64,000 nt of DNA from Hyaloperonospora brassicae (GCA_947650285.1 CANTFL010001315.1:124001-188000); one strand, 5' to 3'; counted from the first letter of the stretch, positions 1 to 10,536 are shown. Notes: a model not told the origin generated them from the sequence alone. Numbers and translations are program-made.

Positions 1-506
1 TCTCCGGTTCGATCGCAAACTCGGGCAACCGCGACGTGCTGTCCGAGTACTGCGTCTTGTAGTACATGTACTGCGACACTTTCTCCAGGATAGGGGCACT
101 AATGTCCGGGAACGTGATCTCGCCCTTGCTCTCCGTGAACTGACCTGCACACAGCAAAGCAAACAGCATCAGGCTCGATGCGTGCACTCTACGCAGCCTC
201 TTAACACCAGCGCCCGTTCTGTCGCGTGGGACGGTATACGCACCACTCAGCATCGCGCGAATGGTGCCGGAGACCATTGCGCACGTCCTACTGATGTAAA
301 TCTCGTGGCCTTCGGCGCTGCAATACAAAAAACACAGCAGACAAGCGGCTCAATATGATCCATAGGTGGGTGGCCTCGTCGACGAGCTGCAGTGGCGCGA
401 GCGCCTCTGCGGTCGAGCGGCGTCGCTCGAGCGAGAGAAAGTACCTGATCAGCTTGACCATGTCGAGCACTGGTGCCGCGGCGGCAGTGGGGGCCTCGTC
501 TGCCAT
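1..506 (-). CDS. ELOC: Elongin-C (SKP1/BTB-fold adaptor), cut at the left window edge
   Basis: Elongin-C bridges Elongin-B to BC-box proteins in cullin-RING ubiquitin ligases and in the Elongin elongation factor. Three exons can be joined on the minus strand: 506-445 (starts MADEAPTAAAAP, ends at MVKLI), 317-244 and 144-1, with GT-AG introns of 127 and 99 bp. Phases agree across both joins. The joined protein reads VKLISAEGHEIYISRTCAMV, then SGTIRAMLSGQFTE, then EITFPDISAPILEKVSQYMY and LPEFAIEPE, which follows the animal and fungal Elongin-C core in order (VKLIS..GHEF, SGTIKAMLSG, IPEFPIAPE). The C-terminal stretch, normally ending in a leucine-rich helix and FLDC-like tail, lies off the window. 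The short Ala-rich N-terminus is ordinary. Identity is confident from the ordered motifs. Confidence 0.9.
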
Positions 507-1010
507 CGTCCGCGTCGCTGCGCGTGCGACTCGAGGAGCGCTACGAGCCGCGGGGACGTCTGGGACGGTGGGTCGGAACGGTGTCGATGGCGTTAAGTGC
601 GGTTTTGGCTTTGAACCACCATTGTAAAGACAAGGTACGTGTACTGGAATGACGCCACCACATGCACCCGACTTTTCGCCAATGAGCAACGACGAAGGCG
701 GTCGGGGTCGTTTGGCCGTATGGAAATGGCTACAGTGTCGCTGAGTGCTCGCACATGCACATTGACAAGCGGTAACAACTGCTACATGCGGTATAGTGAA
801 AGAGCTCTTCAAGTGCTGCGACGTGTCGTGCAATGGTCAGTCCTGTACACAGCACCTGAGCTTACCCGTTCGACACTACAGAATCAACCAGTTCCGCCCT
901 TCCCCTCCAATGCGTTCACAGCACCCTCAGACACGCCCCTCCCTCCCTTTTCAATGTGTGCAACGTCATATTACCAGCAACGCCGCTCCCTCTCTTCCCT
1001 CGGCCTGCGC
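507..1010. other. Intergenic, Elongin-C upstream region and ERH 3' side
   Basis: About 500 bp between the Elongin-C start and the ERH stop, both genes on the minus strand. It should hold the Elongin-C promoter. Long plus-strand frames here are shadows that run on antisense through ERH. I see no repeat or RNA gene. Confidence 0.5.
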
Positions 1011-1328
1011 TCATCCAGCCTGGTTCTTGAGCACCTGGAAGACCTTTTTCTTGATCCACTCCTTGCCACACGGCAGGTACGTCTTGGTCTCGAGGTCCAA
1101 CACGAGCGCGCTAAGGTCCGTGAGCGAATCAATGTACGTGTAGAGATCCTGAATGTCGTACGTGATGTTCTTCAGATCGGGATTGAGCTGCTTGAGCTTG
1201 GCCTCGTACATCTTGACCACGCCGTCCATGCCACCGTTCACCGACTCAAAGTCCAAGTACGTGCGCGAGTTCGGGTCGCGCGTGTACTGCACGAGGATGA
1301 TCGTGTGCTTGGCCTGTCGGAACTCCGC
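1011..1328 (-). CDS. ERH: Enhancer of rudimentary homologue (ERH), main exon
   Basis: ERH is a small conserved nuclear protein that partners RNA-processing and transcription factors. The minus-strand exon encodes AKHTIILVQYTRDPNSRTYL, DFESVNGGMDGVVKMYEAKL, ITYDIQDLYTYIDSLTDLSA and GKEWIKKKVFQVL before a stop at 1013-1011. These match the animal ERH order SHTILLVQ..RTYADYESV..MEGVCKMYEEHLK..ITYDI..LFDFIDDLADLSCLV..DWIKEKIY. The exon begins in phase 0 after a CAG acceptor at 1331-1329 and is 106 codons, almost the whole family length of about 104. The initiator must lie in a short upstream exon that I could not place with confidence. A CAACAG-type microsatellite follows the acceptor region (about 1336-1365). 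Confidence 0.9.
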   Translation of the reverse strand, partial: AEFRQAKHTIILVQYTRDPNSRTYLDFESVNGGMDGVVKMYEAKLKQLNPDLKNITYDIQDLYTYIDSLTDLSALVLDLETKTYLPCGKEWIKKKVFQVLKNQAG

Positions 1329-2203
1329 CTGCACAACAACGACAGCAACAGCAACAGCAACAGAAGCATAGAGCAGCAGAAGCACAGAACAGCAGAGGCA
1401 TCGTCAGTATGCGATGACTCCGCTCGAGCCAGCCAGTCAGCCCTCTCGCTCAAGCTCTACCATGATCGGCCTCCTTCCGTTGGCGCGTCGTCGACTGGCT
1501 GGAAATGTGCTCGTAACTGCGAAATGGTGTGGTCGACACGATCGGTCACCTACGTCCAGAGCTTGTGGGGCAGAATGTTGCTCGAATGTCGCCACAATGG
1601 CCGCGCGCCCTCGACGAAACCAAGTAAGCACGTCCCTCTCTCTCTCTCTCTGCACGCGTTGACGACAATGGGTACAACTCATTCAGAGCTGTGTCAAATA
1701 CAAGAGGGCAGTGTTCGTCGCTGGCTCATCACTTTCTCTATGTGTGCTGCACGCACACTCGGCAATCCTTCGGCCGTCGTATGGTATAACTAGCGACGAT
1801 ACTGTCACGACCGATAGCTTCTTCCTTTCACGTCCTTCGCTCAGCAGTCTGAGGGACAGCAACAGCGAGTGCTGCTGCTAGCAGCGCCTCTCATTACACA
1901 CTGGCAGGTAGACGTACCAACCTGTTCACTGTCAGGGAGTAGTGCGTGCGAACAGGAGATTGGCACACCCAAACAGCTGCGATCTTAGCTATGGACAGAG
2001 CAATTAGATGTGCGTCAAGAGGAGGGAATCTATTCACTGGTTATCCCAAGTCCAACACGTCGCTCTTGTCCGTCCACGCGGACATCCGAAAAGCTTCAAG
2101 CCGCTTCGCGTCGAATCGGTCGCTCTCAGCGCAAAGAAAGAGCAATCTCGTCTCCCTCCACCCCAAGCAAGCAAGCACACTTGCTTGGCGTCGGGCTCGG
2201 CGC
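1329..2203. other. Intergenic plus unplaced ERH 5' exon and promoter
   Basis: This stretch lies between the ERH main exon and the NTF2 stop codon. It must contain the ERH start exon and promoter. It has a CAACAG repeat near 1336-1365 and a CT microsatellite near 1637-1652. ORFs on either strand lack homology I can recognise. Confidence 0.4.
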
Positions 2204-2660
2204 TTAGCCATACTGCAGACGGAAGACGTCATTGTGGATGTAATACTGGCCAGCCTGGTGGGCCACGAGCTGGAACACCTGCGTGAACTGAATCGGGTTG
2301 TTCTCTTCGATCTGGAGCTTGCCCTGCACAAAGATGATCATGGCGTTGCCCGACGTGGACGGCTGGATGTCCAATGTCGAGTACTCGTGACGCATAGTGG
2401 GCAGACCCTGTAGCTTGGCGACAATGGTCTGCTGCCCCGTGGACAGTTGGCCCTCCCAGCTCATGCTGGACACATCTTGCTACAAAACACGAACCGCGGC
2501 AGTTAGTATCGAACGGACCGTGACGAGGTCGAGGCAACCCCAACAGGCGAGACAGTGGGTGGGCGACACGTACGTAGAGAACGGCCAGACCCGCTCGGTT
2601 CGTGTCGAACGTCGTGTAGTAGTGCTGCACAAAGGCTTTGGCGACGTCTTCAGCAGACAT
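2204..2660 (-). CDS. NTF2: Nuclear transport factor 2
   Basis: NTF2 carries Ran-GDP into the nucleus through FG nucleoporins. Two exons: 2660-2574 (MSAEDVAKAFVQHYYTTFD, ending in LAVLY) and 2479-2204 (QDVSSMSWEGQLSTGQQ to HNDVFRLQYG, then TAA). They are joined by a 94-bp GT-AG intron in phase 0, giving 120 aa, close to the usual 120-127. Family signatures seen are the FVQHYYTTFD helix, the SMSWEGQ turn, the TGQQTIVAKLQGLP helix, a QPS...IIFVQGKL strand and the terminal NDVFRLQ strand. The start is the only ATG giving this N-terminus and is a close match to family starts. It sits between ERH and the serine hydrolase, all on the minus strand. Confidence 0.93.
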
Positions 2661-2803
2661 AACGGCCAACAACGCGATCTCTCTCTCTCTACTCGGCTCT
2701 GGTTCCGTCGCTTTGGCTCTCGGATGGGAAGTTCGGGATGGCCCACTTCGTGGCGTGGACGGCGAGCGCCTTTCATTGGTGGAAATCGATCGATCGAATC
2801 GGT

Positions 2804-3918
2804 TTATGCAGGTGAAGGAAAACACACATGGCTACACCTTGGCGACCACCGTAGCGCTGGCGAAGAAGAGCTGCAGTGCTGTTCCGACTCGATCGCTTCC
2901 AACGAGTTCGCGTCGTTGCCGTCAGCGATTACCGATGAGACACTGGAGCTGCCAAGCAATGAAAGCTGCTGACGTGTCAGGAACGACTCGAATAGCTGCT
3001 TGGACACGTCGCACTTGGGGATCACATGGCCTTGAGCGTGCATCGACGTCCGCACGCGGTTCCCGAGCGTCTGCACGCAACGAGTAGGACATACAATCAG
3101 TCGGTCAGGCGACCTGCACGTCAATGTACAATGACAGCTGTGCGCACCGTGTGCTGCTTGAATATGTCAACCACTTGCTGGCTCTTGGCAGGTGGAACGA
3201 CGCCGTCGTTTGAGCCAAAGATGTGCAGCGACGAGATGTCCGAGATAACGCCCGAGTCCAACGAGAGCGGTGGAGAGCCCACGTAGCTTCCAATGAGCAC
3301 CGCTACTTTCGGAGACCACTGCAACTCAGCACGTGCCTGCACCACAGGGAGGGATCACACGCGTATCAGTTGCCGTCTCAAAAAGACAAACCCATTCACC
3401 ACATCTTGCTCGCGCGCTTTACGCACTCGTTCCGAACACATCCACGCTGCTAGACTCGCTCCTTGCGAGAACCCAAGAACGCCATCAACGTCTCCAATCT
3501 CGTCAATCTGCTCGCGCAAGAAGCCCACAAGCACGTCCCAGTCTCTCGCCAAGCGGCTCGGGTCGACTTCCTCATTCGAGCCCAGCGGCCGCCGCCACGC
3601 TCGATACTCGGTCTCCATCTTCTTCGTCTCTGTGGTCTTCGTCTGCTCCTTCCGCCTCACGTGTGCTCGTTGACTGGACGCTGCGAACAACTCGCTCGGC
3701 CGCTTGCTCAATCGCCTCCCTGGACGCGTGAGAATAGGCGGCACAACCGCAAAGGGTCCGTCGAGGAAGACAAAGTCCACGTTGGCGGTCGCACGGACGC
3801 CGCGCAATGGGTTCATCTTGACCGCAAACGTGCTCGCGTCCTGGTACATGCCATGGAGACACAGCAGACGCAGCTTACGGCCCGTGTCTCTGTCCAGCGC
3901 GCGCCCGGCCGTCTTCAT
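2804..3918 (-). CDS. FSH1/OVCA2-type serine hydrolase
   Basis: This is an alpha/beta hydrolase of the FSH1 family (yeast FSH1-3, human OVCA2). Proposed exons are 3918-3388, 3336-3130 and 3070-2804, phase 0 at both joins, 334 aa. Seen: KLRLLCLHGMYQDASTF (oxyanion region), DFVFLDGPF, the nucleophile elbow GFSQGAS, the acid loop HIFGSNDGVVP and QGHVIP, which together supply the Ser-Asp-His triad. A basic linker between DGPF and the elbow replaces the usual short loop, and the C-terminus carries a Ser-rich extension of about 60 residues beyond the catalytic His. The first intron uses a GTCTTT donor, so that boundary is the weakest. The N-terminus may extend upstream: the frame stays open to an acceptor near 4020, adding HNPKATLRSQRLAETYSTS. 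I chose the Met just before the LCLHG strand. Substrate unknown. Confidence 0.8.
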
Positions 3919-4549
3919 GCCAGCAGCTCCGCTGGAACGAAAGGAGACGTTAAGGGACGTACTATACGTCTCGGCCAATCGTTGCGAGCGGAGTGTCGCC
4001 TTCGGATTGTGCTGAGGATGACAACAGCAGTGCGATTAGTATCAGTTTACAGTCAGTAGGTGTCGAGTCGATTCCGAGCGCAAAGGGTCTGTACTGACAT
4101 AGTGTGGTGGCGTCGGCTGGGCGTGCGGTGGTAGCGAAAGTGGGGCTGGCAGTCCGTTTGCACTTGACGCACTTGCACAAGTGGCGAGATGTATCCACGT
4201 GAAACTCCGAGGTAGCATTTGACCGCAGAGGGCATCGATCCTACTTCGTTTTGGGGGTCGGTACAGAAAAGTCCGAGATGGACATCGTGCGTGTGTCGAG
4301 CAGAGATGCAGACAGCTTCTTCAGCCACGAGTCGTGACTGCAGCTGCTGACATGGCGCTTTGCCTGTTTCCCGGCGACGACAGCGTCCAAAGCAGATCGG
4401 ACCATGGCCACCACCGCGCAGTTGAGCTGCCTGCGCCATGGTCCCAACCCGAGCAGGTTGCCACCAAAACACCCGTACCAAGGCCTCGATATGTGCACGC
4501 CAACACAGCACCATGTTCTCTTCCTCAACACACAGCTGTCGCATCGCTT
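3919..4549. other. Region between hydrolase and acidic protein, possible unplaced exons
   Basis: Minus-strand frames here are open (about 4241-4531 and 4053-4544) and could hold a 5' exon of the hydrolase or a 3' exon of the acidic protein at 4550. One frame contains AVVAMVRSALDAVVAGKQAK and ends in MSISDFSVPTPKTK. I cannot assign it. No repeat or RNA gene is evident. Confidence 0.3.
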
Positions 4550-5302
4550 CTACACTGACAGTGCGTCCGTGATGTTGCAGTAGCGACCGCTCGTCTTCTC
4601 CGCCGTAAAGTCCAGATCATTGACAACACGCTGCCGGAGCCTCTCTTTGAATTCAGTCTCAAAGACGTCCAGCATTCCCGTCTTCGACAAGTGCGCGACC
4701 ACGTCCTTCGCCATTGCTTGCCACGTCGAGTTGGGCTCGAGCTGCGCCGAGCGTACCGCCTCGGTGAGCATAGCAGCCAGCATCGCACTCACTTCCATGT
4801 GATCAGTTGGCAACGGCGACGCTTTGGTGCGGTACGACCGACTCAGTGGCTTCGTCAGCAATCCAGAGGCACTGGCAACGCGAAGTGCGGTCGCGTCCTT
4901 GTCAATGGTCGTAAGCCAGTCCGCCTGCTCGTTCGAGGGCACGTGGCGCGTCACGAGCTCCTGCCACGCGACGGCCGCGTGTGGGTGCAGCGAGTGGCCA
5001 CTACCTCCTCCGAACATCGGACTCGCACCGCTACGTCCGTTGAGCATTTGGGCCATCATGGGCATCATCTGAGACATCAGGTGGCCCATGTCCGGCATCG
5101 CGGCTGGACGCGCGACGGCGTTCGCTGTTGGTGTCGCGGGGCGGAGCGACGGCAGAGGACGCGTTGTGGAGGTACAGACGGCTGCTGGAGCTCGAGACTG
5201 CGTGTCTTCTCGCTCGTCCATCTCCAGCAGCAGATCGTCTGCTAAGCTGTCCAGCAGATCGTCGTCCGAGAGGGACATGTCGTCGAGGATCTCGTCGCTC
5301 AT
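4550..5302 (-). CDS. Unrecognised acidic, Met-rich protein
   Basis: A 250-aa single-exon ORF starts MSDEILDDMSLSDDDLLDSL. I did not recognise the family. It has an acidic N-terminus (residues 1-35), a Pro/Ala-rich linker, a Met-rich stretch (about 75-95, DMGHLMSQMMPMMAQML), then a helical region with AWQELVTRHVPSNEQADW and KPLSRSYR, and a C-terminal helical part ending ITDALSV. The start is the first true ATG; the frame upstream runs only through a GTG. Additional 3' exons in 4053-4549 are possible. Immediately upstream of the start lies the degenerate 20-bp repeat array, which therefore occupies its promoter region. Not a transposon protein. Confidence 0.6.
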   Translation of the reverse strand: MSDEILDDMSLSDDDLLDSLADDLLLEMDEREDTQSRAPAAVCTSTTRPLPSLRPATPTANAVARPAAMPDMGHLMSQMMPMMAQMLNGRSGASPMFGGGSGHSLHPHAAVAWQELVTRHVPSNEQADWLTTIDKDATALRVASASGLLTKPLSRSYRTKASPLPTDHMEVSAMLAAMLTEAVRSAQLEPNSTWQAMAKDVVAHLSKTGMLDVFETEFKERLRQRVVNDLDFTAEKTSGRYCNITDALSV

Positions 5303-5367
5303 TCTGCTTTGCTCGCTCGTCGAAACTTCCGGCGACGAAGGGCACACAACGCTTCCTGCGTAAGACC

Positions 5368-5745
5368 AATGTGCAGTTTACAAGAACAGGAGACGCTTGA
5401 CAAGCCTAATATGCAGTTTACACGCCTGACATACACTTTACAGGCACGACATACGCAAATTACAAGCAGTTCATTCACTTTACAAGCACAGTATACAAGT
5501 TGCAAGCATTGCCTGCAGTTTACGAGACGAACGAGCAGCCAACAAGCACACGATTCACTTTGCAAACTTCGTATACACTTTGTCAGCACCATTATACACT
5601 TCGCAATGACATTGTACACTTTACAATCACATTGTTCACCTACCTGACAAATCTGGCATTCGTGTTGCAAGCCTGACACACGCTTTACAAGCATAGGCCA
5701 TTCCACACTTTACAGGCGATTGCTCGACCTTACGAGCAGTTGGTC
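5368..5745. repeat. Degenerate minisatellite, about 17 units of 20-21 bp
   Basis: Successive units read as variants of TACACTTTACAAGCACnnnnA, for example near 5432, 5474, 5574, 5615, 5680 and 5706. Single units differ by 2-7 bases, so the array is old. It fills most of the 505-bp gap between the DENR stop (5808) and the start of the acidic-protein gene (5302). On the minus strand a frame stays open through most of it and gives a heptad-like, Cys/Val-rich repeat, which I take as a by-product of the near-21-bp period. Confidence 0.8.
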
Positions 5746-5807
5746 GTGTATTGCTTGGGGCTTGCAGCAGCAGCAGCATTACAGTGCTACGCGGGGCACC
5801 ACTACAG

Positions 5808-6872
5808 CTACTTCTTTGTCTTCTTTGCTGCCTTGACGGGCTCGTCAATCACGATGATCTGGTCTTCGTGCACGCCAAAAACCTCTGGCAGCACCTCCAA
5901 TAGCTCAGTGACACAATCGCCCTGCAGCTGAATCTGTTGCTGACCCTGGTCTGTCTTGGACAATGACGAGCTGCAGGCAAACTTCTTGCCCATACTCTTG
6001 CAGGCCTCCTTGATATTGACGCCCTCAATATCCTCGAGCCCCGTGACGAACGTGAGACGCTTGCGCCCCTTGCGCGAGCTCTTGGAGATCGTCACAATGC
6101 AGTTTTCTTTCCGCTTTGCCGCCTCCTCAATCTTGCTCTTCTTCTTCTTCTTGACCGTCTTGCCCTCCACTTCGAGTGAAATGCCTTCGACGCCATCGGC
6201 AATCTGTTGCTCCACCTCCAATAGCTCTGCTACCGTGCGATTGTACTTGGTGAGCACAAGATCCGGACAGTGCTCGGCCAGCCACGGCTTGCACTCGTTG
6301 AACATGGGGCCGTACTCACAGTACTCGGGCGGAAACGTGTCAATAGGACAGTACATCACGTCGCACATCTTGGGCGAGCTGCCCCCCTCCTCCTTCTCGT
6401 CCTCGTCTCCATCATTCTCCACCTCGCCCTCTTCTCCCTCGTCCTCCTCATTGTCCTGATCATCTTCTTCCTCGTCCGAGTCGCCTGGCTCCGGCCCGTA
6501 CTTCTTCACCAGCGCATCAAATAGCTTTGACTCGTTGTCCTTGTACTTGGCCAGCACCTGAGCCACGTTGCCGATCTTCTCGGGGTTATGCTTCTTATAG
6601 AAAGCCAACAGTCGCTCGTGAGTGTACTCCTGTGCCACCTGCGACTCGCCTGGTTCGCCACTTGAAGCCGCACCGGTCTCCGTCGTGTCCGACGTAGCAG
6701 CAGATTCAAAGACCTCGTCCTCGGCCGGTTCAGGGCCGTACTTCTTCACGAGCGCCGAGAACAGCTGCGCCTCGCGTCCTTTGAATCGCTCCATGACGCT
6801 GTTGATCTCATGCAGCTTGTCGGCGTTGTATTTCTCGTAGAAGCGCGTCAGACGCGCGTGGTGCGACGACAT
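5808..6872 (-). CDS. DENR: Density-regulated protein DENR-like, with duplicated N-terminal module
   Basis: DENR with MCT-1 acts in ribosome recycling and reinitiation. The single exon of 354 aa starts MSSHHARLTRFYEKYNADKL. The C-terminal half carries the DENR signatures: a cysteine-containing segment (CDVMYCPIDTFPPEYCEYGP, FNECKPWL) about residues 167-195, a Lys-rich linker, then a SUI1/eIF1 domain (CIVTISKSSRKGRKRLTFVT, GLEDIEGVNIKEACKSMGKK, QLQGDCVTELLEV). The N-terminal half is unusual for animal DENR: two copies of a roughly 40-residue module ending ALVKKYGPEP (about 8-48 and 90-130) separated by acidic linkers, the second followed by a nearly pure Asp/Glu tract. Animal DENR is about 200 aa, so the added length is these modules. 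Start is the ATG in a good context at the 5' end of the open frame. Confidence 0.88.
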   Translation of the reverse strand: MSSHHARLTRFYEKYNADKLHEINSVMERFKGREAQLFSALVKKYGPEPAEDEVFESAATSDTTETGAASSGEPGESQVAQEYTHERLLAFYKKHNPEKIGNVAQVLAKYKDNESKLFDALVKKYGPEPGDSDEEEDDQDNEEDEGEEGEVENDGDEDEKEEGGSSPKMCDVMYCPIDTFPPEYCEYGPMFNECKPWLAEHCPDLVLTKYNRTVAELLEVEQQIADGVEGISLEVEGKTVKKKKKSKIEEAAKRKENCIVTISKSSRKGRKRLTFVTGLEDIEGVNIKEACKSMGKKFACSSSLSKTDQGQQQIQLQGDCVTELLEVLPEVFGVHEDQIIVIDEPVKAAKKTKK

Positions 6873-7469
6873 GGCGCAGGAGTTTTTTTTGCCGGTACTT
6901 GTTGGTCACTGGCGATGATGAGATGAGAAGACAAGAGGGGGTTTGCTTAGCTCCTCGTACCTTGTATTTCGATGTACCTCAATGCATCATTCACCGTATA
7001 AAGAGCGAGACAGGTCGTTTACTGCATAACTTGTCAACTTGCGAGAGCAGATATCTTGTTTCTAGCCGCCGCTTAACCGCAATTTGACAAACCGGTGGTT
7101 ACAGCATAGCACACTGCTGTTTGTCACCTGATATCGAGACGTGCGTATTGATTCTCACAGGACACCTCTTTTGGGTCTCTTGGGCCGCAGTCGAGATGAG
7201 TCCTCTCGGACGCGCGGCTCCGATTGGTCAATCGATCGCTCTCCGTCGTCGTCTTCTAGCGCGTGCGACATTGCGCGGGTAATAATCCATCAGTGCGGCC
7301 GCTCGGACCTCTGGATGCGACTGTCGTGGACCCATCAGTCGCCTCCCATCCTGTTCCCATCAGGCGCGAAGCCACTTCCAGCATCGACGTCCACGCCACA
7401 TCGTCTGCGACTCTTCTCCGCCACTCTCTCCGTCTTTGTCGTCGGCTTTGCTTTCATAATTCATTTCGT
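6873..7469. promoter_or_regulatory. Divergent intergenic region between DENR and CLC
   Basis: About 600 bp separate two divergently transcribed genes (DENR on minus, CLC on plus), so both promoters must lie here. I saw no TATA element I could defend, no repeat and no convincing ORF. Confidence 0.45.
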
Positions 7470-10400
7470 ATGACTCTCATGTGGAAGAGCAGCGACATTG
7501 AGAGTTTAGACTATGGTACGGCAGGCACACGGCGACTCTCTCTCTCTCTTGATTCGATACCTCTATGTGTTTGTATGCTCGCTCGGCTCTGCGGGTAGTG
7601 TCTCGAATGTATCGTGACGGACGTGTTTTTTGTGCTCGGTCTGTTTTGTACGTGGGTCGGTGGGTACTCGATGTACAGACCTCTTCGAGAGCGTCGTGAA
7701 CAAGTCGGGCATGGGCTACAAGTACCGCAATGGACAGGAGAAGAATCGACTGATCTACGCACGCTGGTTCCTCACGCTGGCCACGGGCGTCATCACGGCC
7801 CTAGTTGCGGTCTTTCTGCTCTACTTTACGACGCTACTCACGTCGATTAAACACCACGTGATTGAGTCCACGATCCGTCATGAGCTGACCAAGCACGTGC
7901 TCTTTGGCACTACGTTCTGGAGTTTTGTCGCGTTCAATCTCGTGCTTGTCGCGATTGCCGCAACGGTCACGTCGTTTGGCGAGCCGGTAGCTGCTGGATC
8001 AGGTAACAAACGACAAGTTGTGCTGGTTGAGGGAAAAATAAAGCGACTGGTAGACGCGATTGACGTTGTTGATGAATGTGCTGGCATGACGAACTCGTGT
8101 GTAGGCATTTCGGAAGTCAAGACGACGCTGAATGGAATGAAGATTCCGTCCATGTTGCGTCTACGCACGTTCTTTTGCAAGATCATTGGCACGGTATGCT
8201 CCGTTGCTGGCGGTTTGCCGGTAGGCAAAGAAGGCCCGATGATTCACAGGTGAGTCTCGCGCTTTGCTTGGTTTGTGTATGCTCCGAGGAGACGACTGAA
8301 CGTTGGGTTGTGTAGCGGTGCGATCGTTGCAGCAGGGCTTTCGCAAGGCAAGTCATCGACGCTAGGCTACGATACAAGGTGAGCTGCAATGAGAACACTT
8401 GCGTGAAGATGGGACGCAGACTGACGGCAAACGCTTTGTAGCTTTTCCTATTTTGGAGGATTCCGGAACGACCGTGAGAAACGAGACTTTGTGGCTTGCG
8501 GTGCTGCTGCTGGTGTTGCGTCGGCGTTTGGAGCGCCCATCGGTGGCGTTCTGTTCGTCTTGGAGGAAGGTGCATCGTTCTGGAATCAGACCCTCACGTG
8601 GAGAACGCTGTTTTGCGCAATGTCTGCAACGTTCACGCTGGCCTTCTTCCTCTCTGGCATGAACGACAACCTGTCATGGGGCACGCTTGGCAGTCATACG
8701 GGAAGCTTTAGCTTCGGGCCGTTCACGTCGAGCACGTACCAGATATGGGAGGTCCCTCTGTTTGTGATGATGGGTATTGGCGGTGGACTACAAGGAGCGT
8801 TGTTCAACGGTCTCAATACGCGTCTCGCGAGAATACGGTCTCGCTGGGTACGCACGAGTTGCGTTGCTTGGATGGAGGCACTGCTCTTCTCGGTTCTGAT
8901 CTCATCGCTTCTGTTTTCCACTCCGTTCCTGCTTGGCAAATGCCACGTACTCCCACGAGCGCGTGAAGATGTCGTGCATCTTGCCGACACAGCAAGTGCT
9001 GCGGTAGCGCCCAGCAAAGCGTTTGTCTTTGGAATGGAGATGCTGAAGAAGAATGGCTCAGCTTGCATTTGTGAGAGCTGTGCTAGCGTGTCGATGGAAG
9101 GCGCCGAGTGTTTCCAAGCGGACGAGACGGTGCAGTATCCGTACAAGAAAGAGTTGCTGCGCTTCTACTGTCCCGAGGGCCAGTACAATGACTTGGCGTC
9201 GCTCATGCTCACGGGAGGCGAAACAGCGATAAAGCACTTGTTTCATGCACCGCCAGACTCGTTCGACGTGCGCAACCTCGTCGTGTTTTGGCTCATGATG
9301 CTGTTGCTGGCCTGTTTGACCTACGGTCTCAAGATACCAAGCGGTCTGTTCGTGCCGGCACTGCTCATCGGTGCCGCTTATGGACGACTGTGGACGCGCG
9401 TAATCAACTACTTCACGGGGCTCCAGCACATGAAAACGGTCGACCCGCGGACGTATGGACTCGTGGGCGGCCTGGCAATGCTCGGCGGCGTGACCCGCAT
9501 GACGATCTCGCTCACGGTCATCATTCTCGAGTGCACGGGCAACATTGAGTTTGGCTTGCCACTCATTCTCACCTCCTTCTTTGCTCGGTGGGTGGGCAAC
9601 TACTTCAACGAAGGCATCTACGACATCTACATCCATCTGCGTCACGTGCCGTTCTTGGATTGGAATCCGCCATCGCGCGGCGCTTATCTGCGCGTGAAAC
9701 ACACGATGACTCCGAATCCCAAGACCCTGCGCACAGTCGAGCGCGCTGGCGTTGTTTTCGATCTGCTGACAAGCACAAAGCACAACGCGTTCCCCGTCAT
9801 CGTGGAAGACCCGACTTTTGGTAGCCGCTTCTTTGCCGGTGTGATCCTGCGGAAGCAGCTGAATGTGTTGCTGAGCTATCGGGACTTTAGCGTCAACAAG
9901 CCAAAGCCTTTCCACCGTCAGCCCCATCCTGCGTCGTACCGACCTGACGTGACGTCAACCGGAAACGTTCATCGCGGTCGTCCGAGGAATCTGGAAGCGA
10001 ATGGCACGCCCCGAGTTGACGATAAGCTGCTGGAATCGCCTCTTGCCAGCAACTACTGCTTGTCGTACCACGACATGGAGGCGCATTATCCTCGGTACCC
10101 GATCCCAGCCCCCACGCATTGGAGTTGTCAAGGAACAGCAGCTCATGCAGGTCGTATAGCTGGTGACGAGCTGTACACTCTGTCCGAGGAAGACCGAGCC
10201 TCGTGGGTGGACCTGACACCGTACATGAACCAGACGCCATACTTGATCCAAGAAGAAGCGCCTTTTGTGCGCGCCTACCGTCTCTTTCGAAGTGCCGGTC
10301 TTCGGCATCTCGTTGTAGTCGACCGTCACAACAACGTGCGCGGGATCATGACAAGGCGCGAGCTCGAGGAAGAGCATTGCACCCGTTGCTTCCGTCTGGC

Positions 10401-10536
10401 GAAAACCATTGACCCAGACGATGTGTATCCGCTCTCGGAAGCGCCTCGGGTTGGGTTCCTGCGAAAGTTGCGCCACAAAGTCTCCCGGGCAGACCAAGTG
10501 AAGCGAGCGCTGAGCAACTCGGTCTCACATGTTTGA
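7470..10536 (+). CDS. CLC-type chloride/proton antiporter (ClC-6/7 group)
   Basis: Five exons: 7470-7515, 7679-8002, 8105-8249, 8316-8378 and 8442-10536, all GT-AG and in phase, 890 aa. The N-terminus reads SSDIESLDYDLFESVVNKSG, like the ClC-7 group. Channel motifs are GSGIS (about 121-125), GGLPVGKEGPMIH with the gating glutamate (about 165), GAPIGGVLFVLEEGASFWNQ with the second glutamate used for proton coupling (about 234), and a late helix GLVGGLAMLGGVTRMTISLT. Both glutamates argue for a 2Cl-/H+ exchanger rather than a channel, acting on an endomembrane. Two CBS domains follow, starting near VKHTMTPNPKTL (about 610) and MNQTPYLIQEEAPFV (about 788). Odd: the family's GSGIP selectivity loop is GSGIS here, with Ser where Pro is usual. 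Introns are 163, 102, 66 and 63 bp. Confidence 0.93.

Noticed and set aside
639..1793. A 384-codon plus-strand ORF
   Set aside because: It runs antisense through the ERH exon and has low-complexity composition; ERH on the minus strand is clearly the gene.
5368..5745. CRISPR-like array
   Set aside because: Units are contiguous and diverged without spacers, and the DNA is eukaryotic.
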